This document shows positions 8,311 through 16,167 of a stretch of 33,595 nt of DNA, piece after piece. The stretch comes from JBFMDN01 sp040753915. Its GTDB lineage: Bacteria; Desulfobacterota; Desulfomonilia; Desulfomonilales; Desulfomonilaceae. The position numbers and the translations under genes were made by a program. The notes under the pieces were generated by a model. That model was not told where the DNA came from. It did no database searches and worked only from the letters and a program-made list of their open reading frames with translations. Where the stretch lies: NCBI GenBank assembly GCA_040753915.1, contig JBFMDN010000062.1, forward strand, positions 1-33,595, written 5' to 3'. Every line of letters begins with the position of its first letter. Within the stretch, counting starts at the first letter, position 1.

Positions 8311-9252
8311 CTAGTAAACGATCTTTTCCACGAAAGACTCGCTACTGTCCAACGTGATGTAGCCAAGTTCACGGAGGAATTTCACATATTCTTTGAGCCC
8401 CTCAATGTTGAGGTCGGAAACATACGCCACGTTTCTCATCCCGTTCCTGATGGTCCCTTCATCCAGGCCCGTGTGCTTAACTGCGATCTTGACCGCTTCA
8501 TCTTGATTCATGTGAATGAAATCGATGGATTTCCGGTGCGCCTCAAGCGTTTTCTTAACTACTGCGCCGTTTCCCTTTGCAAATCGCTTGTCGACAACCA
8601 GGACGCAGCACGGGTGATTCTTCCAAATGGCGCCCGAGGAAACGAGCATCTTGCCGACCCCCATTCCCACGGCCTGGGCAGGATAAGGCTCCCAAGCGAT
8701 GAAGGCGTCTATCTGGTGTGTTCTCAACGCGCCTATCATTTCAGGCGGCTTAATCACGGTCACTTTCACTGCATTTCCGTCTAATCCAGAATTCCCAAGA
8801 GCCTTTCGCAAGAGAAAATCCTGAACGGTGGAATAACCCGGAACCCCTATCTGTTTTCCTTTCAAGCCTGAAATGTCCGTGATCTGGGAGTCCTTTCCAA
8901 CGACAATCGCTGAGCCTTCGGTGTTGACTTGAGCTAGAATCCACACGTTCACCGTGCCGTTGGCTGAAGCGGTTACCGTGGGCGCTTCCCCGACATAAGC
9001 CATGTCTATGGCCCCTGCGGAAAAAGCGCTCATCACCTCAGGCCCGGCCCGAAAGATTCCCGCTATCTGAACCCGCAGCCCCTGTTCGTCAAAAAATCCC
9101 TTTTCAAGCGCTACCATGAGAGGAAGGTGATGAATATCATTCTGCAAGCACGCCATTCGGATAAGCTGGGACGAGGAGTCTTGTGAATGAGCCGTTCCAG
9201 CCGCGACGAGACCGAGCGAGAACGCAAAAAGAGCCAGCGCAAGTCTTTTCAT
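8311..9252 (-). CDS. ABC transporter substrate-binding protein, NMT1/SsuA type
   Basis: A 313-aa secreted binding protein. The signal peptide is MKRLALALFAFSLGLVAAGTA, with cleavage near AHS. The mature protein has the two-lobe pattern of the nitrate/sulfonate/taurine/thiamine-precursor group: LMVALEKGFFDEQGLRVQ, MSAFSAGAIDMAYVGEAP, LKGKQIGVPGYSTVQDFL, and IDAFIAWEPYPAQA. The start ATG is preceded by GAAGGAATCC. It heads the transporter genes, with a 176-base gap before the permease. The ligand is not evident; together with the Nit1-type genes downstream, a nitrogen-containing small molecule is a reasonable inference. Confidence 0.9.
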   Translation of the reverse strand: MKRLALALFAFSLGLVAAGTAHSQDSSSQLIRMACLQNDIHHLPLMVALEKGFFDEQGLRVQIAGIFRAGPEVMSAFSAGAIDMAYVGEAPTVTASANGTVNVWILAQVNTEGSAIVVGKDSQITDISGLKGKQIGVPGYSTVQDFLLRKALGNSGLDGNAVKVTVIKPPEMIGALRTHQIDAFIAWEPYPAQAVGMGVGKMLVSSGAIWKNHPCCVLVVDKRFAKGNGAVVKKTLEAHRKSIDFIHMNQDEAVKIAVKHTGLDEGTIRNGMRNVAYVSDLNIEGLKEYVKFLRELGYITLDSSESFVEKIVY

Positions 9253-9310
9253 AGGATTCCTTCTCCATTTGATTGCATTTCACGCATACAGTGTGACATT
9301 GGAGACGCCC

Positions 9311-10036
9311 TTACTGGGAGTCGCATCTAGTGACCTCATAGTAGCGGTTCGTGATAAGGCCCGCAAACAACACCGCGCCAGGGCACGGCACAACGAGTTT
9401 CTTGGCACATGAGCCCCCGATGATGTTGTACCATTCCATACACGCGGAGCAGACATGGGACGTTTTGCCAATGGAGTACGGGACGCGCTCGTCCCCCTCA
9501 AGAACAAAATACGCAGGCTCTATGAAGTTCGCGTGATTTGCACAGTGTGACGTGAACAACTCCTCAAATTTCACCCCCCTCAATCCCATCACCTTGAGCC
9601 AGCGCTCTATCTCCTTTACTTCCACCGCTCCAATGTTGTCCCACTCGGCGGGTCGAGCGTTCTGGTAACTCGGTCTTTCAATAAGACGAGCCTTTTCCTC
9701 GCACGACGGAAGCGATGCGGGCTTGAACGTGCTTTGGCGTATGACGACTTCACATCGCGTGCCAAAGTCCCCGAGGGCAACGGAGCTCACCAGCAAAATT
9801 TTACCGTAGTAAGGGGATGTACGGTACCACGACAACTGTCTTTTGCAGAGCTCGAAGCGTCCCCATGTTTCCGGTAACACATAAGCCGCTTCCACTCGTT
9901 TCGATAGTGGGGCGCACACCGCTTTTTTCGTCTCAGGTATCGAACCGCCTCGACCTTCGATCGTTGCCTTCACGTTGTCAAAGACAGGTCTTTCAAGCCA
10001 GTAGACAAATTTCTGATAGCTAGTGCCGCTGTTCAT
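9311..10036 (-). CDS. conserved-looking cysteine-containing protein of unknown function
   Basis: A 241-aa soluble protein that I do not recognise. The C-terminal third has a cysteine group, HVCSACMEW (CxxC), followed by a second segment, CAKKLVVPCPGAVLFAG. Together with the SHCANHANF segment, these could hold a metal or Fe-S cluster. No signal peptide or membrane segment is seen. The ribosome binding site is weak (GAGGAAA lies about 14 bases upstream of ATG 10036). It is 58 bases upstream of the ABC binding-protein gene on the same strand, so it is probably transcribed with the transporter/radical SAM genes. A 246-base gap separates it from the cytochrome cluster, so it may start its own unit. 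Confidence 0.6.
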   Translation of the reverse strand: MNSGTSYQKFVYWLERPVFDNVKATIEGRGGSIPETKKAVCAPLSKRVEAAYVLPETWGRFELCKRQLSWYRTSPYYGKILLVSSVALGDFGTRCEVVIRQSTFKPASLPSCEEKARLIERPSYQNARPAEWDNIGAVEVKEIERWLKVMGLRGVKFEELFTSHCANHANFIEPAYFVLEGDERVPYSIGKTSHVCSACMEWYNIIGGSCAKKLVVPCPGAVLFAGLITNRYYEVTRCDSQ

Positions 10037-10195
10037 GGCAGGGTTCGGTTTCCTCGGGATGATGTGAATGCGCTTTCATAGACGCAACGCAAAGGGTCCT
10101 TCGTCAACCGGTCCAAGCAACTCCCTTCTGCTGCGGATCACGGCGCAAATTGGCGCCTCTACGACCGCGCATTCCCGTGAACCTTTTGATAGACA

Positions 10196-10210
10196 CCGGC
10201 ATAATGCCGG
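10196..10210. terminator. perfect palindrome after the HdrD-like gene
   Basis: CCGGCAT-A-ATGCCGG is a perfect 7-bp-arm palindrome 73 bases past the stop of the HdrD-like gene, in the 246-base gap before the 241-aa gene. There is no T-run. It is either an mRNA-end hairpin or an operator for the downstream unit. Confidence 0.35.
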
Positions 10211-10282
10211 CGTTCCTGGCCTCTCAATCATTCATTGTGGCGATTCTCGCCGATGTGGCTCGTATCACAGTTTCGGAGAACC

Positions 10283-11617
10283 TTATTCCTCTTTTTTCAA
10301 AGCGCTTCTCACCAAATGGGTCATGTCTCTCATCACCAGGGGTGAATTCAAAGCGCCGATACCCACTTGAAGACCTGCATAGCAGAAAGGACACGCACTG
10401 ACCAGTTCTGTGGCGCCCGTTTGTTCCGCTTCCCTGATCCTTGCTTGCGCCATCTTATTCTGGAGGTCGGGGAACCCGGCCTTGACCCCTCCCCCAGCGC
10501 CGCAACATCTGGAATATGGGCCATGTCTGGGCATTTCCACGAGCTCCAGTCCCGGAATGGCCTTAATGACCGCCCTGGGCTCGTCAAAGATTCCCGAGGC
10601 TCGGCCGAGATGACACGGATCATGATAGGTGATGACCTTTTCAACGGGAGCCTCGAATCTAAGTTTCTTTTGCTCAATGAGCCTGTGGAGGAACTCAACG
10701 GTGTGCAGCACTTCAAAGTTCAACATGCCGACTTTCGCATAGTCCTCCTTTATGGTCTTGAAGCATCCCGAGCACGAGGTGACAAGCGTATCGATACCAA
10801 GGCCGTTCAGAAGCTTGATGTTGTCCGAGGCGATCCGCTCGTACTCGGGATCGCCCATCCTGAGAAGAACACTCCCGCAACACTTCTCGTTTTCTCCCAG
10901 ACATCCGTAATCTATGCCTAGAACGTTCAAGACGTTCACGGTATCGATTGCGATTTGGCGGATATTTGAGTCGTAAACGGCTGTACAGCCGAAAAATAGC
11001 AGGGTCTTGCTCTTCGTTTTCTTTATATCTGGCGGCAGCTCGGGTATCAGATTCTCCTTTTTCGCGCGCCGAGCCCACTTCACCCGCCCCTGTCGGGGTT
11101 GCTGCCAAGGGTTGTCGTACGCCTTTACACTCTTGGCCAGGTTTTTCTGTGGCTCAAGAGGCCCGTACCCCGAGGAGACCATCAGTTCACGGATGTTTTC
11201 CCAGAGGTTGACCGTATCGATATTAGCGGGACAGACGACCTGGCACTGCCCGCAAGTAGAGCATTCGTAGAGATTGAGAACGAACCGGCGGACATCATCC
11301 TCATTAATCTCATGGAGTCTGAAGACTTTCCGTATAAGCCACTTGGCTGGCTCAGGCAGCCTCCCGTTCTTGATTATAGCGTTCAGAAGGCTTTGCTGGT
11401 TTTTTGCAATGTGGAGAAAATCGAGGATCTTCTGACGCGGGAGAATGTCTTCTCGGCCATCTTGGTCGAATACCGGACACCAGTTCAAGCACTCTCCGCA
11501 ACGGGTGCACGCCTCCAGTTGGACCAGTCGTCTCATCTCCAATCTTTCCAATGGGATGACGCGTGCTGGAGCAACGGTGTTTTCAAGGGCCGCTTCGGTG
11601 GAATTCGTTTCTTCCAT
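10283..11617 (-). CDS. HdrD/DsrK-like iron-sulfur protein with two CCG domains
   Basis: A 444-aa cytoplasmic protein with two [4Fe-4S] motifs (C37-C40-C43-C47 and C119-C122-C125-C129). Two CCG domains follow: C211, C246-C247, C282, C285 and C335, C371-C372, C409, C412. This is the layout of heterodisulfide reductase subunit D and its relatives (DsrK, HmcF, TmcB, GlcF), in which CCG domains bind catalytic or electron-transfer [4Fe-4S] clusters. It follows the membrane cytochrome gene by 22 bases, like DsrM-DsrK or HmcE-HmcF pairs. It therefore probably passes electrons between the cytoplasm and that membrane subunit. The disulfide or other substrate is unknown. ATG 11617 has only a weak ribosome binding site (GAGAGAA). 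Confidence 0.88.
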   Translation of the reverse strand: MEETNSTEAALENTVAPARVIPLERLEMRRLVQLEACTRCGECLNWCPVFDQDGREDILPRQKILDFLHIAKNQQSLLNAIIKNGRLPEPAKWLIRKVFRLHEINEDDVRRFVLNLYECSTCGQCQVVCPANIDTVNLWENIRELMVSSGYGPLEPQKNLAKSVKAYDNPWQQPRQGRVKWARRAKKENLIPELPPDIKKTKSKTLLFFGCTAVYDSNIRQIAIDTVNVLNVLGIDYGCLGENEKCCGSVLLRMGDPEYERIASDNIKLLNGLGIDTLVTSCSGCFKTIKEDYAKVGMLNFEVLHTVEFLHRLIEQKKLRFEAPVEKVITYHDPCHLGRASGIFDEPRAVIKAIPGLELVEMPRHGPYSRCCGAGGGVKAGFPDLQNKMAQARIREAEQTGATELVSACPFCYAGLQVGIGALNSPLVMRDMTHLVRSALKKEE

Positions 11618-11639
11618 ATTACGTTCTCTCTCTTGGCGC

Positions 11640-13067
11640 CTACCCTCTTTTGTAGTTAAGCAGAAGGCTCAACGGAGTAGTAAAGATGTGTTTCAGCTTT
11701 CCGAAAGGCAGATAAGCGATGAACAGGGCCCATAGGAAAGCGTGGACATACCAGATGTATCCGTACATCGACTGCCAGCCCAAGTCCACAACGGAGAACA
11801 GCCTTGAGATAGCATAGCCAAAGAAAGCCGACAGGGCCACGTGTGGCGGGATCTGTCCCACGAGGAGCCTTATTCCTTCCAGGAGGAAGCCCGACAATGT
11901 GACGAGTCCGATGATCACGAGCGCAATGGTATCCTGCTCCTGTGTCGACACATATTCCGGTTTAGTGATAAAGCGCCGACCCATCGCCCAGATTACGCCT
12001 GCGAGAATAAAGCCCCCCGTCAAATCATTGAACGTGGCGACGAAGGAACTGTCCTTGCTTACCAGTGTCAAGGTCAACTCGCTTTCCGGCGAGAACTTCT
12101 GAAGGAACAAGGCAAGAAAGCTGAGCGCAAAACGGGCGAAAAAGGAATAGAAGATCAGTGAGTGTATGAACCAGCGGCTCACGCCATTGGCCAGGATCCT
12201 GCGTTGCAGGAGCACGTCGAAAAAAAAGGTCTTAAGTATCGGAAAAATTTCCCAGGAGAAGACTTTGCTCCAGACAGCCTCTGAGCCCAATTGCACCTTT
12301 CTGTGTACAGAAGCCACTTCACCCTGAACACTGGCCTTGAACCAAAAGGCAAGCGTGCCAACAACACCCATAGCCGCTATAATGATCGCTACGGGAAAAA
12401 CGGGGCTACCCATCTGCAGCGGGGAGTAATGGCAGGCGATGCAAACAAAACTCTTGGAGGGTAAGACCGTTGTCGGTGCACCCACCTGATTGTTGGACAC
12501 ATGGCACTTTGAGCAAAACTCCTGCCGGCTCACATCGGTTACTTTGTGCTTCGCCAGGCTTATGGGCGCTTGTTTGTCGTTCGTGTGCGCAAGTTTCACC
12601 TGGTTGTTCGCTGCGTCGAGGGTGACAAATGGTGAGTCTGTGTGGCACGCCTCACACCGTACGCGCTGATGTTCAGCGTGGGTCCCCGGCGCCCCATACA
12701 TCCTCGGATGGCAACTGGCGCACTGGACACCCGACAGGGAACGATGCGGTGATTGAGCCACCCTCGTGTGGCATTGGACGCATGCCACGTATCTGTGGGG
12801 AGACGTAAGAAAATACTCAGGCTTGACCTGCAGAGAAACCTTGGAGGCTCGGAAGTCTCCGTGAGAACCGGGCTCCTGGTGGCAATTGTAGCAGAATCGC
12901 TGAGACGAGAGAACGCCCTCGTTGGAATTCAGATTTCGTTGCCGATGGCAGTCCAAGCACTCAGACGGCTCCTCTTGAGCTGTTGAAGACCCGACCATCC
13001 AAAAGGCCATGAAACAAAACGCCATAGCGCACAGTGCCGCCGCTGAAGTCTGCAACCTTGGTTTCAT
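11640..13067 (-). CDS. seven-haem cytochrome c fused to NarI/DsrM-like membrane cytochrome b domain
   Basis: A 475-aa protein. After a signal/anchor segment (residues 8-28), the periplasmic part holds seven CxxCH haem c sites, starting at C37, C59, C96, C116, C138, C185 and C209. From about 222 to the end are several hydrophobic segments of the NarI/DsrM/HmcE type, with candidate haem b histidines at 302, 442 and 460. The ending, YLPFGKLKHIFTTPL, is typical of that family. Family knowledge suggests electron exchange between periplasmic cytochromes c, the quinone pool and the cytoplasmic HdrD-like partner downstream. I use ATG 13067; a TTG at 13115 would overlap the previous gene and put charged residues before the signal peptide. 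Joining a multihaem domain to a NarI-like domain is unusual to my knowledge. Confidence 0.87.
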   Translation of the reverse strand: MKPRLQTSAAALCAMAFCFMAFWMVGSSTAQEEPSECLDCHRQRNLNSNEGVLSSQRFCYNCHQEPGSHGDFRASKVSLQVKPEYFLTSPHRYVACVQCHTRVAQSPHRSLSGVQCASCHPRMYGAPGTHAEHQRVRCEACHTDSPFVTLDAANNQVKLAHTNDKQAPISLAKHKVTDVSRQEFCSKCHVSNNQVGAPTTVLPSKSFVCIACHYSPLQMGSPVFPVAIIIAAMGVVGTLAFWFKASVQGEVASVHRKVQLGSEAVWSKVFSWEIFPILKTFFFDVLLQRRILANGVSRWFIHSLIFYSFFARFALSFLALFLQKFSPESELTLTLVSKDSSFVATFNDLTGGFILAGVIWAMGRRFITKPEYVSTQEQDTIALVIIGLVTLSGFLLEGIRLLVGQIPPHVALSAFFGYAISRLFSVVDLGWQSMYGYIWYVHAFLWALFIAYLPFGKLKHIFTTPLSLLLNYKRG

Positions 13068-13101
13068 AAGACTCTTGACTCGTTTTTCTCTTTCAGATCG
13101 T

Positions 13102-13827
13102 TTATTGGTCTCCAAGACCGGGACCTCGCTGAGAGGCGTTCAACGCCGCCCACTCACCTGGGTGGGCCCTCATCATGGTTTCTTTGGTCACTTTTCCGGT
13201 GAAGATGACCCAGTCACCCGGGTAAACTTCCGGTCTCAAATGACGAACTGACGTATGAATAAAGAACTTATAAAACACCGCGAGAACAGCTTCATCAAAA
13301 TGCAGAACTTGAGCGAGGTTCACGAAGACTCCCGGGAAGTAACGGGAGAAAAACTCGGGGAACCACAGAAAAAGTCCTGTGAGCGCCATGGTTTGCATTC
13401 CTATGAAAAGCGTCCAGTAATCAAACTTTTCCCACCAAGTGAACCGGTCAAATGGCGGAGGCGCTTGACGCCGGCCCAAGATGTACCCCATGTGCTGTCG
13501 GAAGTATCTGAGATCTCTTCGAGAGAAGCAGATGGAATTCGGACCCAAGAGGTTTCCACGCAAGACGAGCTTGAAGTACAGCACCCACAGGATCTCGGTG
13601 GTCACGCACAGATAAAGAAGTACGGCGCAGAAGCGGTGCAGGTATCGCACGCTGTCGATTCCTCCCAGTAACCAAACGAATGTCTGAGCCTGCCCCCAAG
13701 AGCTGAACGCAATCGAGAACCCGGTCAAACCCACTCCGATGAACGCAAACATCACAACCAGATGCACGACCCGGTGAAGAACGTTAAAGCGCCAGTAAAT
13801 TGGCTGTTCGACGGTTTGGCCACGCAT
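13102..13827 (-). CDS. membrane cytochrome b, formate dehydrogenase gamma / thiosulfate reductase type
   Basis: A 241-aa inner-membrane protein with about four transmembrane segments. Histidines suited to haem b ligation are H18/H22 in the first helix (VLHRVVHLVV), H64 (YLHRF), H176, and H191/H196 (FFIHTSVRHLRPE). The ending, PGDWVIFTGKVTKETMMRAHPGEW, resembles cytochrome b subunits that pair with multihaem cytochromes. Its ATG follows the six-haem cytochrome stop by one base, so translation is coupled. It probably links the six-haem cytochrome c to the quinone pool. Confidence 0.85.
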   Translation of the reverse strand: MRGQTVEQPIYWRFNVLHRVVHLVVMFAFIGVGLTGFSIAFSSWGQAQTFVWLLGGIDSVRYLHRFCAVLLYLCVTTEILWVLYFKLVLRGNLLGPNSICFSRRDLRYFRQHMGYILGRRQAPPPFDRFTWWEKFDYWTLFIGMQTMALTGLFLWFPEFFSRYFPGVFVNLAQVLHFDEAVLAVFYKFFIHTSVRHLRPEVYPGDWVIFTGKVTKETMMRAHPGEWAALNASQRGPGLGDQ

Positions 13828-13828
13828 G

Positions 13829-14734
13829 TCAACGCCCTCTCAGTCTTCTGTGAAGCTCTCGAAGTATCCATACAAAGGTCTGAAGCGCAAAAAACGCGAG
13901 CAAAATTATCGTGCACACCTGGGCGATCGGCTTTATGGTCCCCACAAGCGCTATACTGGCCTGCTTTTCGGGGTCCTTCTTGGAAATGTCCGCGCTGCCG
14001 CCGTGAATGACGATACCGGCGAACCGTATGGTGGCGTCTTTGTGGCATCTGAGGCACGCGGCCAAGGCTTTCTGTTTGTCCTTGAGCGACTCGCACGTGT
14101 GGGCGCCGTGGCAATCCGTGCAGTAAGCCGAGGCTTTTGTCTCGAGAAAGACCCCCATCCTGCCATGAATGTCCTTCAGGTAGCTCGCTTCCTGAGCCTT
14201 GTGGCATTTGCCGCAGGTTTCTATCATCTGCGTCCCGAGCTCAACCCTGGAGCGCTTCGCCTGCACATAGTGAGATGAATGGCAGTCACCGCATGTGGGG
14301 GCCGATTTTTGCGGAGGCGGCTCTTTTCCTTCTGATTGTAAGGCCAACTTTTCCTTTTCCAGCGCTTTCGCGTGCTCCCCCTGAAGAAAACGCTTGTACG
14401 CTTCGGGATGACATGACGCACACCGCTTGTAGTCGTACGTCCGAACAACGTTCTTTTTCATGGCTGTGGGATCTTCACGATTGGGATGGACTTTGCCTTT
14501 CACGGTCATTTCCGCGTGGCATCGCTCGCATGTCAAAGATCCATGAGCTGATTTCAAGAACCGGCTCATGTCCACGAACCAAGAGGAGGAAGAGGTTGGG
14601 TCCTCGGACCATGCCGGCTGAACAGGTATCGACAGAACAAGCCAAGCGGTTATCATCAACCCTCTGCAGGCGCTCGCCAGCTTGGTCTTCTTAGCTGTAT
14701 GCAGCCGCCAAAGGAATATTCGTAATCCGTCCAA
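13829..14734 (-). CDS. six-haem cytochrome c with C-terminal membrane anchor
   Basis: A 301-aa protein with six CxxCH haem sites, starting at C69, C105, C148, C174, C205 and C227, and many additional histidines for bis-His ligation. An N-terminal hydrophobic segment (about 26-42) is a signal sequence or anchor, and a C-terminal helix (about 268-290) fixes it in the membrane. The start is TTG 14734, supported by AGGAG seven bases upstream; no ATG of similar quality exists before the hydrophobic segment. It is the first cytochrome gene after the amidotransferase-like gene and is coupled to the cytochrome b gene. The pattern resembles NapC/NrfH-like and Qrc-type membrane-bound multihaem electron carriers, but I cannot name a subfamily. 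Confidence 0.86.
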   Translation of the reverse strand: MDGLRIFLWRLHTAKKTKLASACRGLMITAWLVLSIPVQPAWSEDPTSSSSWFVDMSRFLKSAHGSLTCERCHAEMTVKGKVHPNREDPTAMKKNVVRTYDYKRCASCHPEAYKRFLQGEHAKALEKEKLALQSEGKEPPPQKSAPTCGDCHSSHYVQAKRSRVELGTQMIETCGKCHKAQEASYLKDIHGRMGVFLETKASAYCTDCHGAHTCESLKDKQKALAACLRCHKDATIRFAGIVIHGGSADISKKDPEKQASIALVGTIKPIAQVCTIILLAFFALQTFVWILRELHRRLRGR

Positions 14735-14799
14735 CGTTTTCTCCTGTTGACACCTTGGAAAGAAACTTCGTCAAGAAAAGCGGGCTCCAGCAACGGTAG

Positions 14800-16161
14800 C
14801 TACGAATCGAGTCGGAATCGGGCCCCCAATGAGTCGAAATACATCTGCAAGAAAAGCGTTGTCAACCCGCGCAATGAGTCGAAAAGATCCCATGCGATAT
14901 CCTGGGTATCCAAAAGATCGTCTATCCCGGCCTTCATGCGCCTCAGCAGTTGAGTCACGCGAGAGGCCATGGCTACCGCTTCCTCGCACGTTTCTTGTTG
15001 AACGCAGATCGTGCGTGAGCGTTCCAATACTCGGATTCGCTTCCAAATGGCCTCGAGGAATACCCTGATCTTCTCCGGCTCATAGGTCTTACAGCCGAGA
15101 ATCCACTGGACAGGTATCGCTTCAAGCCCTACCGTCACAATGCGAGAATTGCTGATTTCACGTTTCAAATCGCGAACCAGTTTTTCCTTTTCCGGACCTT
15201 CAAGAATAGCCTGAGGGGCTGAGAACCCGCCGCTCTGTCTCCCCTTTCTCATGTCCCAGAATATGGCTGTGGCAACGAGGTGGTTGGCTGTCGGAAACAG
15301 TGGATGTTCAAAATGGGGGCCGAAGAGGTAAAGGCGTCCATCTCCCAACGCCGCCCTGGCAGCGGCCACTTTGCCGATCAGCGTCTGCCGCGCGAGAGAT
15401 TCGTCCACCAAGAACAGGGTCTTTTCGGTGAAGCCGTCGTAGTAGGCCAACACATCACAGGCACCAGACGGGACCATTGATGGGCCACCATACAAAGGAG
15501 CCCGGAAGCTCTCGAATCTACTGAAAGGCTCCCTCCCTGTCATCCGCAGGAGAACGTCTTCTCGAACCGGGTGATACACGAAATCGCACCCATAGCTGGT
15601 AGACGCCTTACTGCCCATCCTCTTGGCTTCCGGCCTCGTTTTGGAAAGGTTGGCTATCTTGATATCTACGAAGTTGAAACGATCGAGGTGCTGCTTGGAC
15701 GATTTGAGTGGGAGATAGGCCCCTGCGCAGGACCCTATATAAAGACCGCCACCTCGAATGAAGGACTCAATCGCGCGACCCCCTTCCGGCCCAAGACCCT
15801 CGGCAATCCTGATCGTGTCGCCACCAGACATTGCGAAGACGTCCAGACCGTCTAGGGCACCACCCCTTACCATACCTTCAGTCATAAAGACGACTTCATA
15901 GAACGACATGCGGTCGAAAAGCTCAACGATCCAGAGCCAGGAGTGGGAAGTCCCCGTCCCGGCGTACACTCCGATGCGAGGAACACGCAAGAGGCGGGGG
16001 GCTCGGGGCAGCACGCTGGCTTCTTTCTCTCCATACCGGAGCTCGACGCCCCGAGCCAGTTTCTGGTTGATAGTCGCATACGAGTGGTAAAAGTCCATCC
16101 TAGCGTCCCCGAGCCCAGCAACTACCGTTTCGCCTTGACTTCCGTTTACGCGCCGCGCCAC
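14800..16161 (-). CDS. class I glutamine amidotransferase-like protein (BPL_N type) with helical C-terminal domain
   Basis: A 453-aa protein. Residues about 60-300 show the flavodoxin-like amidotransferase fold also found at the N-terminus of some biotin-protein ligases: RIGVYAGTGTSH, DVFAMSGGDT (about 107-116) and IRGGGLYIGSCAGAYLPL, with C145 at the nucleophile elbow. Residues about 330-453 look helical and match nothing I know. The function is unknown; relatives may hydrolyse amides or bind ligands. The start GTG 16161 has AGGAAG just upstream and lies six bases after the AOR-like stop, indicating one operon. Its place between an AOR relative and cytochromes suggests a role in assembling or regulating that system, which is inference. 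Confidence 0.75.
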   Translation of the reverse strand: MARRVNGSQGETVVAGLGDARMDFYHSYATINQKLARGVELRYGEKEASVLPRAPRLLRVPRIGVYAGTGTSHSWLWIVELFDRMSFYEVVFMTEGMVRGGALDGLDVFAMSGGDTIRIAEGLGPEGGRAIESFIRGGGLYIGSCAGAYLPLKSSKQHLDRFNFVDIKIANLSKTRPEAKRMGSKASTSYGCDFVYHPVREDVLLRMTGREPFSRFESFRAPLYGGPSMVPSGACDVLAYYDGFTEKTLFLVDESLARQTLIGKVAAARAALGDGRLYLFGPHFEHPLFPTANHLVATAIFWDMRKGRQSGGFSAPQAILEGPEKEKLVRDLKREISNSRIVTVGLEAIPVQWILGCKTYEPEKIRVFLEAIWKRIRVLERSRTICVQQETCEEAVAMASRVTQLLRRMKAGIDDLLDTQDIAWDLFDSLRGLTTLFLQMYFDSLGARFRLDS

Positions 16162-16167
16162 AACTTC

